Source: DATARN01 sp963851105 (GTDB taxonomy: Bacteria > Actinomycetota > Acidimicrobiia > Acidimicrobiales > Palsa-688). Taken from it: a DNA stretch of 64,000 nt. The notes below the pieces were generated by a model. The model was given only the letters and a program-made list of their open reading frames with translations. It had not been told where the DNA came from and ran no database searches. Location: the NCBI GenBank assembly GCA_963851105.1, contig CAWKNP010000003.1:186001-250000 (forward strand), written 5' to 3'. Each line of letters opens with the position of its first letter. The first letter of the stretch is position 1. Both the position numbers and the translations under genes were made by a program. Positions 21,206 to 29,638 of this stretch are shown here, piece after piece.

Positions 21206-22018
21206 ATGGCCCTGCCGCGCCGAGGATATGACGCCTTTTCACCTCCCGATGCGGGCGCGGCAAAGGCGGCCGGCTATGAGTTCGGGATGCACTACGGGGC
21301 CGGCGGCACAAAAAACAAATGGCTCACCCATGCGGTACGCACGGCGAATCATAACGCCGGGATCGACGTCGGGCTCAACTACGAAGGCGACGAGAGCGAC
21401 GCCGATTCGGGTTTCGCCGGAGGTGTGAAGAACGCGACCAAAGCCAACGATTTCTTCGATTCACTCGACGCCCCCACCGATGTTGCCATCTACTATTCGG
21501 TCGACACCGCCCGCACCGCCGACCAGATTCGTGAATATTTTCGGGGGATCGCCTCCGTCGGACGGCGGCCCGTGGGTGGCTACGGCGGGACAGAGATGTT
21601 GGCCATGCTCGACGAAGGACTGATCCGATATTGGTGGCAAGCCAATGCTGGGGGCTGGTCTGGATTCCAGACCCAGCATTTTCCAAGCCATCCCAGAGCC
21701 TGCATCCGCCAGTTCGTGGATGTCACCAATCCTATTCCGATCCCCCACGCACAAGTGGGCGAGCAACAGTTCGCAAATATAAAGCAGGACGAACAGTTGA
21801 TGGACGACTGCGGCCTGTGGCTTTCACCTACCAGTACGCAAGGAGACATGTTGTCCGCAGCCGACATTCAAGCTATCGAAGCCCATATCGACGCGACTGT
21901 CCGCGATGCCGAGAGGACGATCAACAAAGCGCAGGACGATCACTCCGGGGAAATAATTGCAGCCATACGGGAACAGTCTGCGATCCTGTCGCGGATCGCG
22001 GCCAAGCTGGGCGCCTGA
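21206..22018 (+). CDS. DUF1906 (Rv2525c-like) glycoside-hydrolase-like protein with C-terminal coiled coil
   Basis: A 270-residue protein. Residues ~5-200 match the DUF1906/Rv2525c-like glycoside hydrolase-like TIM-barrel family: RRGYDAFSPPDAGAAKAAG, GLNYEGDES, VAIYYSVDT and the GGYGGTEMLAML and YWWQAN segments. The C-terminal ~55 residues form an amphipathic helix of the kind found at the end of phage or spore-wall lysins. There is no signal peptide. AGGAG lies upstream of ATG 21206. Codon usage is visibly less GC-rich than in neighbouring genes, which with the domain type suggests a phage-derived or transferred gene. Enzymatic activity on peptidoglycan is unproven for this family. Confidence 0.75.
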   Translation: MALPRRGYDAFSPPDAGAAKAAGYEFGMHYGAGGTKNKWLTHAVRTANHNAGIDVGLNYEGDESDADSGFAGGVKNATKANDFFDSLDAPTDVAIYYSVDTARTADQIREYFRGIASVGRRPVGGYGGTEMLAMLDEGLIRYWWQANAGGWSGFQTQHFPSHPRACIRQFVDVTNPIPIPHAQVGEQQFANIKQDEQLMDDCGLWLSPTSTQGDMLSAADIQAIEAHIDATVRDAERTINKAQDDHSGEIIAAIREQSAILSRIAAKLGA

Positions 22019-22079
22019 GGCGGTTTCATCCGGTCACCGCCTGGCGGCGTCACCGGTCTTTGCCTTGAGGAGGTGGGCG

Positions 22080-22125
22080 ACTATCTCGGAGTCAGGGCCG
22101 CAACTATCTGGGAGTCAGGGCCGCA
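22080..22125. repeat. 23-bp direct tandem duplication covering a stop codon
   Basis: The unit actatctcggagtcagggccgca (22080-22102) is followed directly by a copy with one mismatch (22103-22125). The second copy contains the TGA stop (complement of 22115-22117) of the minus-strand lipoprotein gene; the first repeats that triplet in another frame. Confidence 0.85.
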
Positions 22126-22786
22126 ATCCCTGACTGACCCGGGTGCTGGCCGCTTTCACGATCGTGAGGGCTGCGGTGGAGACGTCGGTCGGTTGCGCGG
22201 GGCCGTTGATCTCGGCCAACGTGATCGCTGATCCCGTGAGGACCATGGCTCGGGCGTGTCGTGGAGACAAGACCGCAAGGTAGGCGCGATCACCGAACGT
22301 GAAGGGATGCGCGGTGGGATCGAACTGTTGCTCGGACTGGAACGTCGTAGTGGCCTCGGCGGCCGTGGCGTACACGTTCACCGCCAGAGCGACGTTGACG
22401 TCGTGATCGGAGGCGAACCACAGGCACCCTGACGATGTCGGGATCTGCGTGAGCGGCCCGGCTCTCAGAAGGCGGACGACGTCCGCGGTCGGATACAAAG
22501 CACAAACCGGCGTCGCCGGCGCGGACGCGGTGATCGGCGGCGTAGACGACGGTGAGTCCGTCACGGGCGAAGTCGAAGTTGACCGGGCACCAACAGCTCC
22601 GGAAGATCCCGCGCCTGAACAACCGACGAGAACAAGCAAAGCAAAGGCGATCGTGCCAACCCGAGGCGAGAGACGGTCAGCGTGTCTACGCAACGTCGTA
22701 ATGTTCGGCTTGACTGTCGTTTCCGCTTGCTTGGTGTTGCTGTATGAAACCGCCGGCATATCGTACCCTTCTATAGCTTTAGGCAA
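22115..22786 (-). CDS. putative lipoprotein, DUF3558-like
   Basis: Predicted exported lipoprotein of up to 223 residues. A hydrophobic stretch ending in LLVLVGCSG is a lipobox, followed by a Ser/Thr/Pro linker and a C-terminal domain with paired Cys in VCALYP and SSGCLWF. That arrangement is reminiscent of DUF3558 lipoproteins, although overall resemblance is weak. The start is uncertain: the longest frame begins at ATG 22786, but a TTG about 26 residues before the lipobox Cys would give a more normal signal peptide. It lies in the less GC-rich island. Function unknown. Confidence 0.55.
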   Translation of the reverse strand: MPKAIEGYDMPAVSYSNTKQAETTVKPNITTLRRHADRLSPRVGTIAFALLVLVGCSGAGSSGAVGARSTSTSPVTDSPSSTPPITASAPATPVCALYPTADVVRLLRAGPLTQIPTSSGCLWFASDHDVNVALAVNVYATAAEATTTFQSEQQFDPTAHPFTFGDRAYLAVLSPRHARAMVLTGSAITLAEINGPAQPTDVSTAALTIVKAASTRVSQGLRP

Positions 22787-22945
22787 AACTCGATGAGACT
22801 AGTCAGATGGTGGCGATAGCGTCCAGACGACACGAGACTTGGTGGCCGTGCCTAGACAAAGCCGAGAGATACCGCTGCGTGTTCGTATCCGGGTGCGGGT
22901 ATTCCTACTCTCAGTCACCATCATGGCTTAACTTTAGTGCTCGAT

Positions 22946-23161
22946 TTAGACAAAACTCAAAATGAACAGGACACATGCGAGCAACTTAAGGAAGATCCCG
23001 CTGAAGAATGCCTGACGTGCATTTTTTCTGAAGATTGGACTTAAACTGCGCCACCGTTCGGCCGGGCGATTTGCCAACGTTTTAGCGCGCAGCAATAATG
23101 TGCCTGAATCGATCATCAGCATCAGTCCAACGAAAAAGATCATCGTTGCTGCCGTCCGCAT
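22946..23161 (-). CDS. small hypothetical membrane protein
   Basis: A 71-residue frame with two predicted membrane helices (MIFFVGLMLMIDSGTLLL and LLACVLFILSF) separated by a basic loop. ATG 23161 shares one base with the stop of the preceding minus-strand frame (TGATG), which suggests coupling. The composition is AT-richer than the chromosome background. I do not recognise a family; it may be a genuine small gene or a remnant. Confidence 0.35.
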   Translation of the reverse strand: MRTAATMIFFVGLMLMIDSGTLLLRAKTLANRPAERWRSLSPIFRKNARQAFFSGIFLKLLACVLFILSFV

Positions 23162-23412
23162 CAGAACCCGAGCTTGCTAAGGAAGGTTGATAGCGTCGCC
23201 CTGCCGATTCTCGCAGGTAATGTAAGGCCGGGAATAACGCTGTTAACCCCAAAGCCCAACGCAGTTGTTGCGAAACTGTTGCCGCAGGCGAATGGCCCCT
23301 CATTGTTGCACGTGGCTACTGCACTTAGTCCGCTCGCTAATGCTTTTGCCTTTGAAGTCACGATGGACAGCAGTGCCCGGGCATGGTTGGTCAAGAAACT
23401 CCATTCCCGCAT
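23161..23412 (-). CDS. hypothetical short ORF, uncertain
   Basis: An 83-residue frame from ATG 23412 (the frame is open further, to 23514, but that would run into the divergent neighbour). It has no recognised domain and no clear ribosome-binding site. The only support is the one-base overlap with the start of the next small ORF and an uninterrupted frame in less GC-rich DNA. It could be the relic of a transferred gene. Between 22787 and 22945 I see no gene. Confidence 0.25.
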   Translation of the reverse strand: MREWSFLTNHARALLSIVTSKAKALASGLSAVATCNNEGPFACGNSFATTALGFGVNSVIPGLTLPARIGRATLSTFLSKLGF

Positions 23413-23474
23413 CCATCTTGAGAGTAGTCCAATACCGTAGAAAAGGGCTTGATTTTCTCGACTAGGTTCGGGTT

Positions 23475-24557
23475 GTGACCAACGTCGGCGACCTGACGAT
23501 CGAAGCGGGGCCACCCCCCGAGCCTTCGGTCCGCTCGGGTCGCCTGCGCCTGGCGGTGGGTTTATTGATCAGCGCGGGTGCGCTCTACACCGTGGTGTCC
23601 TCGGCCGGTGGGTTCGCCGATTCGTTGCACGCCCTGGCCTCGGTGGACCTCCGACGACTGGGCCTGGGAGCAGTGGCCGAGGCGGGCAGCTTTGCCATTT
23701 TGGGCGTGATGCTGCGCCGCCTGACGGGCGGGCGGGTTCACGGCCTGACGGCGATCCGTCTCGCCCTGGTCGTCGTCGGGTTGGGCAACGTCCTGCCGGC
23801 GGCGCCCGCCGAGGGCCTGGCCATGGCCGGTTCCGAAATGCGCCGCCGGGGCGTCGAACCCCATCGCACCCGCATCGCCCTCGGACTGATGCAGTGGTAC
23901 TCGACCCGGGCGTTATTCGGTATCGCCGCCCTTGACGTCCTCGTCGTGGTGGCCATCACCAACATCCGCTATCCGGGCCGGGCACCCGGCCACCTCGTGT
24001 TGGCGGCCATGGCGGTGGGAGTGATCGCGGTGCTCATCACCACGGCCTGGCTGGCCAGCCGGCGCCAGACGATCGAATTGATCGCGGTCGCCGTGGGCCG
24101 CCTGGTGTTCTGGAAGCCCTCGACCAGTACGGCCGAACGGCGCCTCCTCGGCACGTCCTGGCACGACGAGATCCACGGGGTGCTCGGCTCGGGACGCAAC
24201 CAGGCTCGCCTGGCCGGTCTGGCCATGGCTTCCTGCCTGGCCGACGGCGCCTGCTTCCGCTTCGCCCTCATCGCCGTCGGTGTCCACGTCAACCCCGGAG
24301 TGTTCCTCCTGGCCTACGCCGTCGGGATGATCGCCGCCATGGTGCCCCTAGTGCCCGCCGGCCTGGGAGTGGTCGAGACGGTCGTGCCTGCCCTCTTGCA
24401 CCGTGCCGGCGTGCCCCTCACCACCGCACTCGCCGGTGTACTGGCCTACCGCATGATCGGGACACTGCTGCCGGCGGTGTGCGGGACGATCGCTCTGGTA
24501 CGTCTTCGTTTGGGCACGATCGGCGCTCCTGCCAAAAGTGAAGTCAGCACGGTTTAG
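23475..24557 (+). CDS. LPG_synthase_TM (UPF0104/MprF N-terminal-like) membrane protein
   Basis: Polytopic membrane protein of 360 residues with about eight helices. It belongs to the lysylphosphatidylglycerol-synthase transmembrane family, which corresponds to the flippase half of MprF. Family-like features are GLGNVLPAAPAEGLAMAGSEM with a conserved small-residue loop, RTRIALGLMQWY, and the C-terminal MVPLVPAGLGVVETV with the GLG-E motif. GTG 23475 starts it. A DUF2156 synthase, the other half of MprF, is encoded convergently 1.2 kb away, so the two may act together on a membrane lipid. Independent flipping of another polyprenyl or phospholipid is equally possible. Confidence 0.82.
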   Translation: MTNVGDLTIEAGPPPEPSVRSGRLRLAVGLLISAGALYTVVSSAGGFADSLHALASVDLRRLGLGAVAEAGSFAILGVMLRRLTGGRVHGLTAIRLALVVVGLGNVLPAAPAEGLAMAGSEMRRRGVEPHRTRIALGLMQWYSTRALFGIAALDVLVVVAITNIRYPGRAPGHLVLAAMAVGVIAVLITTAWLASRRQTIELIAVAVGRLVFWKPSTSTAERRLLGTSWHDEIHGVLGSGRNQARLAGLAMASCLADGACFRFALIAVGVHVNPGVFLLAYAVGMIAAMVPLVPAGLGVVETVVPALLHRAGVPLTTALAGVLAYRMIGTLLPAVCGTIALVRLRLGTIGAPAKSEVSTV

Positions 24558-24574
24558 CGGTCACACCCGTCATT

Positions 24575-24580
24575 TACACT
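24575..24580 (+). promoter_or_regulatory. candidate -10 element for leaderless transcription of the DUF222 gene
   Basis: TACACT ends seven bases before the ATG at 24588, the spacing expected when transcription begins on the start codon. No Shine-Dalgarno sequence is present. No convincing -35 is seen. Confidence 0.35.
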
Positions 24581-24587
24581 GGTCTTC

Positions 24588-25740
24588 ATGCTGTTGGATG
24601 CACTTACGGCGGTAATCGACGAGTTAGTAAGCTCCGAGCCCGCGTCGTTGGCCGACGCTGACACCGTCATCGAGCTGCACCGCCAACTTGACCGCCTCCA
24701 GGCAGCGATTACCCGGGTCACGGGAGCGTTTGACACCGAGGGCGGCTGGCAACTCGACCGGGCGCGCAACGCGGCCCAGTGGATCGCCGTCAAGTGCCAT
24801 CGGGCCCAGTCGATGGCCAAAGGCGAGGTGGCCCTAGCTCGCGCCATGCGCCACCTACCCGAGGCGGAAGACGCTTGGTCGGTTGGGGATATCAGCGCCG
24901 AGCACGTCCGGATCCTGGCGAAGGTTCGCCGTCCCGGCTTGGAAGCACGTCTCGCCGAGGACGAGGCGACACTTGTCGGCCATGCCAAAGAGCTGACGTT
25001 CCACCAGTACGCCAAAATTCTTGCGTACTGGGCACAGTGCGCCGACCCGAAAGGCGACGAAGAACTCTTTGAGGACCAACAGGAGCAGCGCCGGTTCCAC
25101 CTGTCGCGGAGCTTCGGAGACATGTGGTTCGGCGACACAGTCCTCGACCCGATCGGCGGCGCCATCGTGGACAACGAGATCTCCCGCATCGAAAAAGAGA
25201 TGTTCGAGGCTGACTGGTCTGCCGCAAAGGAGCGCTTAGGCCGCGAACCCACAGTGCTGGAGCTGGGCCGGACCCCGCCACAGCGCCGCGCCGACGCGCT
25301 GGTCGAGATGGCGGTGCGCTCAGCAACCGCGCCGGCCGACGGACGCCGTCCGGCGCCGCTGTTCACCGTTCTGGTGGGATGGGAGACCCTCAAAGGCCGA
25401 ATCTGTGAGCTGGCCGACGGCACCGTGCAATCGCCTGCCGCCTTGATCCCGTGGCTCGACACCGCATGGTTGGAACGGGTCGTCTTCGACGGCCCGTCAC
25501 GCGTCCTCGACGTGGGCGTCACACGCCGCCTGTTCGTCGGTGGCACACGGCGCGCCATCGAAGTCCGGGATCAATACTGCTTCCACGAAATTCTGTGAGG
25601 TCCCGGCCTGCGACTGCCAGGCCGACCACATCGTGCCGTTCGAGGCCGGCGGGCCCACCAGCCAGGACAACGGTCGCATGGCCTGCGGGTTCCACAACCG
25701 GGATCGCAACCGACCACCCCCCGAGACGCGACCAGATTGA
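24588..25740 (+). pseudogene. DUF222-HNH endonuclease (13E12 repeat type), frameshifted near the HNH domain
   Basis: The first frame (24588-25598) encodes a DUF222 domain: LHRQLDRLQAAITRVTGAFD, AAQWIAVKCHRAQSMA, SAEHVRILAK and LDPIGGAIVDNEI. It stops just after RDQYCFHE. The expected continuation is in the +1 frame: FCEVPACDCQADHIVPFEAGG, then NGRMACGFHNRDRN, a complete HNH motif ending at 25740. Removing one A from the AAA run near 25592 rejoins the frames as CFHEFCEVPAC, the normal family sequence. Either a real single-base insertion has inactivated the gene or the base is a sequencing error. DUF222-HNH genes are multi-copy and mobile-like in actinobacteria. Probable leaderless start. Confidence 0.85.
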
Positions 25741-25759
25741 AGGTCGGCGCAAGCAAGGG

Positions 25760-28700
25760 CTATCGGGGCAGACGTCCCGCTTGGTCGCTTCGAGATTTCG
25801 GGGCGAGGTTTGCAGCCGCGAGCGGGGCCTCTGCCGTCGCGGCCTCAGCAACTGGCGTTACCGTCACGGGTTCCACGACCGGAGTAGGCGCGGGCGGAGC
25901 GACGGCGGGCGGAGCGGGCGCAGCCACACCGGGCGCAGGCGGGGGGAATATTCGTGGAGCAGGTGCAGGGCTTTCGGCGGGAGGTGACCCATTGGTCCCG
26001 TTGGTCCCGGTCGGACTCGGCACAACGGGCGCGCTGGGCACGAGGAACCTTCCGATGACCGGGAGCTCCCAGAAAGACTCGGCGCGGGCCACAGCGATGA
26101 GGGCGGGAAGGGCGTGCTCCGGGGAGTCGTAGAGGGCGTAGCGAGGCTGCCAATCGGGGTCGAACTTGGCGTTGAACTTCCACAGCGACTCGATCTGCAT
26201 GGAGTCCGACATGCGGCGCAGGAACCACGCCTGGATCCGCTGCGACATCCCGTCACCCGCCTCGCCCGCCAGCACCGCCCGCATGGTGGCGAAGTTGAGG
26301 CCGAGGCCCCGCTTGCCATGGGCCTTCAGGTAGCGGATGGTCTCGACCACCGCGAAGTCGAGGAGTCCGTTGGGGTGCTCGTTGTTATCCCGGCGCATCA
26401 GATCGAGCGAGTATCCGTTGATCCCCGGCGCCGGCACGTACTGGCAGAAGGCGACCGGCTCGGCCGGTCGTGTCGCCTCGGCGGCGCCGGCTCCGGCCTC
26501 GGCCCCGTCGGCCTCAGCGGCTCCGGCGGCCTCGGCGGCCCCGGCCGGCCCACCGGCGCCACCGGCCCAGCCGCCCTTGGTCGAGCCGGGCGGGCCCCAG
26601 ACCACCGCCAGCAACAGGCCGTCGTCGGAGGCATCGAAGGCCCTGCCGAGGGTCATGGAGAAGCCCCGCTCGACGTCGCCCCGGCGGCTCTTGGTCATGA
26701 CGCCCTCGAGCTGGGTGCGTAGCGCCTCGTCGAGGTTCGCCGGGTCGTGGAAGGTAATGGTGTAGCCGTACTTGGCGACCCGGTTGACGGCCTGGCGGAG
26801 ACCCTTGAAGCGGCCCCCGTCGAGGGTGAAGCGGGTGCAGTCCACCACCGCCTCGTCGCCGAGGTACAGGTCGTGCATGCCCGCCGCCCGGTAGACGGGA
26901 AGCCACTCCTCGCCGGCGCCGAGCACCGCCAGCGTCCAGCCCTTCTCGTCAGCGAACTGGCGAAACGCCCTCCACGCCTCTTCCCGCTCGGCTTGGGGAC
27001 CGATGGGATCGGGTGAAACCAGGCACACCCCGCCGTACACCGCGTAGGCCACGAGGCTGTCGCCCCAGAAGAAGTACTCCTTGTCGGTCCGCAAGGCGAA
27101 ATAGTCGAGGGTGCCCGACCCGTGGCGGCGGACGACCTCCCGGGCCGAGGCCAGGCCCTTGATCCCGCCGGCCGGGGCAACGACGGGTCCGGCGCTGGCC
27201 CGGCGGGCTACCACCGGCCGCGAGACCAGGTAGGCCACCGCCAGTCCGAGGCCGATGGCGATCGCCAGCATGGACGGGGCGAAGAAGTCGTCGAGGCGGT
27301 CCGGCAGCTTGATCGTGCGCAGCCCGATCATCCGCTCCGTGGCCGCCACGTAGGCCCGGGGCAGCGGCAGGCGCTGGTGGTGGCGGCTGCGGGCCAGGCG
27401 GGTCCCGACCTCGACGGCCGCCGTGCCGAGCGCGACCGATACCACCGCGCCCCAAAGCAGGGTGAGCACGCCGCGCCTGGTGGACGGCTTGTCGACTCCG
27501 GCTCGGAAGGCGTCGCGGTTGAGCAGCAGGTAGCCGGCAACCAGGGCGGTGGCCAGCGCCTCCTCGACATCGAAGCCCTTGACCAGATGGAGGATGAAGG
27601 TCCCTGCCAGCAGTGCCTCGGCGATCAGCCACGCCCGCCGCTGGCCCCGGCGGATACTGCGGGCCAGGACGAGGAGCCCGAGGCTGGCCAGGGCGACGAG
27701 GGCGTCGGCGGCCTGCGGCACCGCCAGCGGTACGTAGTGCAGCACCTCGGAGAGGCGCTGGCGCATGGGTGCCAGGAACGCCGACAGCAAGCTGAGCAGC
27801 CCGGCCGCCGCCACCAGGGCGGCCGCCCACCGCCGGACCCGCCGGACCCGCCGATCGACCGCCACCGGGGCGGGCCACGACCCGCCGTGAGGAAAGGTGG
27901 CGACCACGACAGGATGGCGGTCTTCGGTGGGAGGGGCCAGCTCCGAGCCCCGCCGCGTCAGCAGCCGCTCGACCACCGTGGCGCCGGGAAGATCCTGGCG
28001 GCTGTGCAGCAGGCGCACGTGCAGCTCGCTGCCCGCCTCGAGCTCGACCCACGACACCTGGCGCTGGGCCAGGAACAACGACGGCGCACCGAGGGCGTCG
28101 AGCCGGGCGGGCGACTCCGACACCACCTCGGCGGCGCAGCCGGTGTTGGCATAGAAGCCGCGGCCCAGATAGGTGAGCTCAGGCCGGCGGGTGTTCCCGG
28201 TGATGAGGCCGGCGTGGCCGGCGGTGACCAGGGTGCGGGCCTCGGCGCGGGCAGGCCCGTTTCGGTCCTGGCGGTCGTCGCCCGCCACGCCCCGAAGAGC
28301 CATGCCGGCCAGCGCCTTCCACGTACCGCGCACCAGAAGGGCGACGATGGTGCCGACCAGGATGAAGCCGATCACCGTGACGAGGACGAGGAACATGGCG
28401 ACCCGGGTCTCGGTGGCCACAGAGTTATGGGCGCGGCGGACGACGGCGAAGGGCAGCCGCAGCAGCAGCGCGGCCACGATCGGCAGCGCCAGGACCCAGG
28501 CGTGACGACCGAGGCGCCGGTAGGTGAGCCGGGAGGCGAGGAAGCGCGGAAACGATGCTGGGTCGTCGAGGGACTCCAGCCCCTTCAACCAGCTCTCGCG
28601 CCTGCGATCGCCCCGCGCCAGCGACGTCGATTCCCCGAGAGCCGGCAACACCTCACACACCAGGTGGTGGCCGAGCGGGCTCTCGGCGGGATTGTGCGGA

Positions 28701-29179
28701 TCCTGCAGCGCGGTGAGGGGATCGAGGCGGTGGCCGGGCTCGACGCGCACGAGCCGGGGCCCCATCCCGGTGGCGATCGTCAGGTCCGCGGCCAGGGCGA
28801 TCTCCGCTCCGAGCAGGTCCCGTACCGCGGCCGAAGCGGCCGCGTCCCATACCGTGCGGCCATCGCGGGCGCCGGGTAGGTAGAGCACCCGCCGCCCCGC
28901 ACCGGCGGCGAAAGCCTTCACCGCCCGAACCAGGGCGGGATGGGCACCGAGGGCGGACCGGGCGTCGGCACCGCCGGGACACAGCAACTCCAGGCAGCTG
29001 CCGTTGAACACCACCAGGCCGGGTCCCGTCCAGGCGTCGATCGCCTGGGCCAGCTCGGTCCCCGCGGCGGTCGATGTCGGCGTCGCGGTGGGGCCGAGGT
29101 GGAGGTCGTTGACGACGAGGACCCGCCCACCGAGCGGGACCTCGACCAGCAGCACATCGGGGACTGCCGGTTGGGTCAC
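25760..29179 (-). CDS. fusion of degenerate metallophosphoesterase, membrane region and DUF2156 (MprF C-terminal) aminoacyl-lipid synthase-like domain
   Basis: A 1139-residue membrane protein. Residues ~17-350 resemble an LpxH-type metallophosphoesterase: VVNDLHLG keeps Asp25/His27, but the other metal motifs are lost (FNGSC at 58-62, GARD at 103-106, GNTR at 328-331 where GHTH is expected). Two helices (~227-285) interrupt it. A block of about seven helices follows (~450-655). Residues ~685-1040 form a DUF2156 synthase domain with LDYFALRTDKEYFF, RFKGLRQAVNRVAKYGY, MTKSRRGD, GLLDFAVVETIRYLK and LNFATMR. Within it, residues ~868-905 are an Ala/Gly/Glu low-complexity insertion, and the C-terminal ~95 residues are Pro/Ala-rich. 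Aminoacylation of phosphatidylglycerol or a related lipid from aminoacyl-tRNA is the family function; the substrate is unknown. GTG start at 29179. Confidence 0.85.
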   Translation of the reverse strand: MTQPAVPDVLLVEVPLGGRVLVVNDLHLGPTATPTSTAAGTELAQAIDAWTGPGLVVFNGSCLELLCPGGADARSALGAHPALVRAVKAFAAGAGRRVLYLPGARDGRTVWDAAASAAVRDLLGAEIALAADLTIATGMGPRLVRVEPGHRLDPLTALQDPHNPAESPLGHHLVCEVLPALGESTSLARGDRRRESWLKGLESLDDPASFPRFLASRLTYRRLGRHAWVLALPIVAALLLRLPFAVVRRAHNSVATETRVAMFLVLVTVIGFILVGTIVALLVRGTWKALAGMALRGVAGDDRQDRNGPARAEARTLVTAGHAGLITGNTRRPELTYLGRGFYANTGCAAEVVSESPARLDALGAPSLFLAQRQVSWVELEAGSELHVRLLHSRQDLPGATVVERLLTRRGSELAPPTEDRHPVVVATFPHGGSWPAPVAVDRRVRRVRRWAAALVAAAGLLSLLSAFLAPMRQRLSEVLHYVPLAVPQAADALVALASLGLLVLARSIRRGQRRAWLIAEALLAGTFILHLVKGFDVEEALATALVAGYLLLNRDAFRAGVDKPSTRRGVLTLLWGAVVSVALGTAAVEVGTRLARSRHHQRLPLPRAYVAATERMIGLRTIKLPDRLDDFFAPSMLAIAIGLGLAVAYLVSRPVVARRASAGPVVAPAGGIKGLASAREVVRRHGSGTLDYFALRTDKEYFFWGDSLVAYAVYGGVCLVSPDPIGPQAEREEAWRAFRQFADEKGWTLAVLGAGEEWLPVYRAAGMHDLYLGDEAVVDCTRFTLDGGRFKGLRQAVNRVAKYGYTITFHDPANLDEALRTQLEGVMTKSRRGDVERGFSMTLGRAFDASDDGLLLAVVWGPPGSTKGGWAGGAGGPAGAAEAAGAAEADGAEAGAGAAEATRPAEPVAFCQYVPAPGINGYSLDLMRRDNNEHPNGLLDFAVVETIRYLKAHGKRGLGLNFATMRAVLAGEAGDGMSQRIQAWFLRRMSDSMQIESLWKFNAKFDPDWQPRYALYDSPEHALPALIAVARAESFWELPVIGRFLVPSAPVVPSPTGTNGTNGSPPAESPAPAPRIFPPPAPGVAAPAPPAVAPPAPTPVVEPVTVTPVAEAATAEAPLAAANLAPKSRSDQAGRLPR

Positions 29180-29272
29180 AATTAGTTCATCCTCGGACAG
29201 GATCTGTTCACTGTCACCCCCATGTTGGCAGGTTGGCAGCTTGTGAAGGCAGTCACTACGCTCCCATGAACG

Positions 29273-29638
29273 ATGTCAAGCTTCCTCCGCAGCTACCTCA
29301 CGGTGGCAATTTTCGCTGGGGCGGCGGTCGTGCTGGTCGTCCTGATGCTGGGTTTGGGAAGCTTGCTGAGACCTACCCGCCCGCAGGCCCAGAAATACAT
29401 CGCCTATGAGAGTGGTGTCGACCCGATCGGCGAGGGCTGGTCGCAGAGCCAGATCCGGTACTACGTGTTCGCGCTGCTGTTCGTCATGTTCGACGTCGAG
29501 ACGGTCTTCATCTTGCCATGGGCGGTGCGGGTCAAGGCGCTCGGCACCTACGGCCTGGTCGAGGCGACCGCCTTCATCGTGATCCTCGCCCTCGGGCTCC
29601 TCTACGCCTGGCGGAAAGGGGTCCTGCGGTGGGTCTAG
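29273..29638 (+). CDS. nuoA: NADH-quinone oxidoreductase subunit A, second complex I copy
   Basis: Small membrane subunit of complex I at the hinge near the quinone site; 121 residues with three helices. The diagnostic loop [19 protein letters not shown] and [26 protein letters not shown] are intact. First gene of an eleven-gene nuo operon, 93 bases from the divergent fusion gene; that gap holds a tandem gttggcag repeat (29224-29239) but no certain promoter. Its end overlaps nuoB by ten bases. Confidence 0.97.
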   Translation: MSSFLRSYLTVAIFAGAAVVLVVLMLGLGSLLRPTRPQAQKYIAYESGVDPIGEGWSQSQIRYYVFALLFVMFDVETVFILPWAVRVKALGTYGLVEATAFIVILALGLLYAWRKGVLRWV

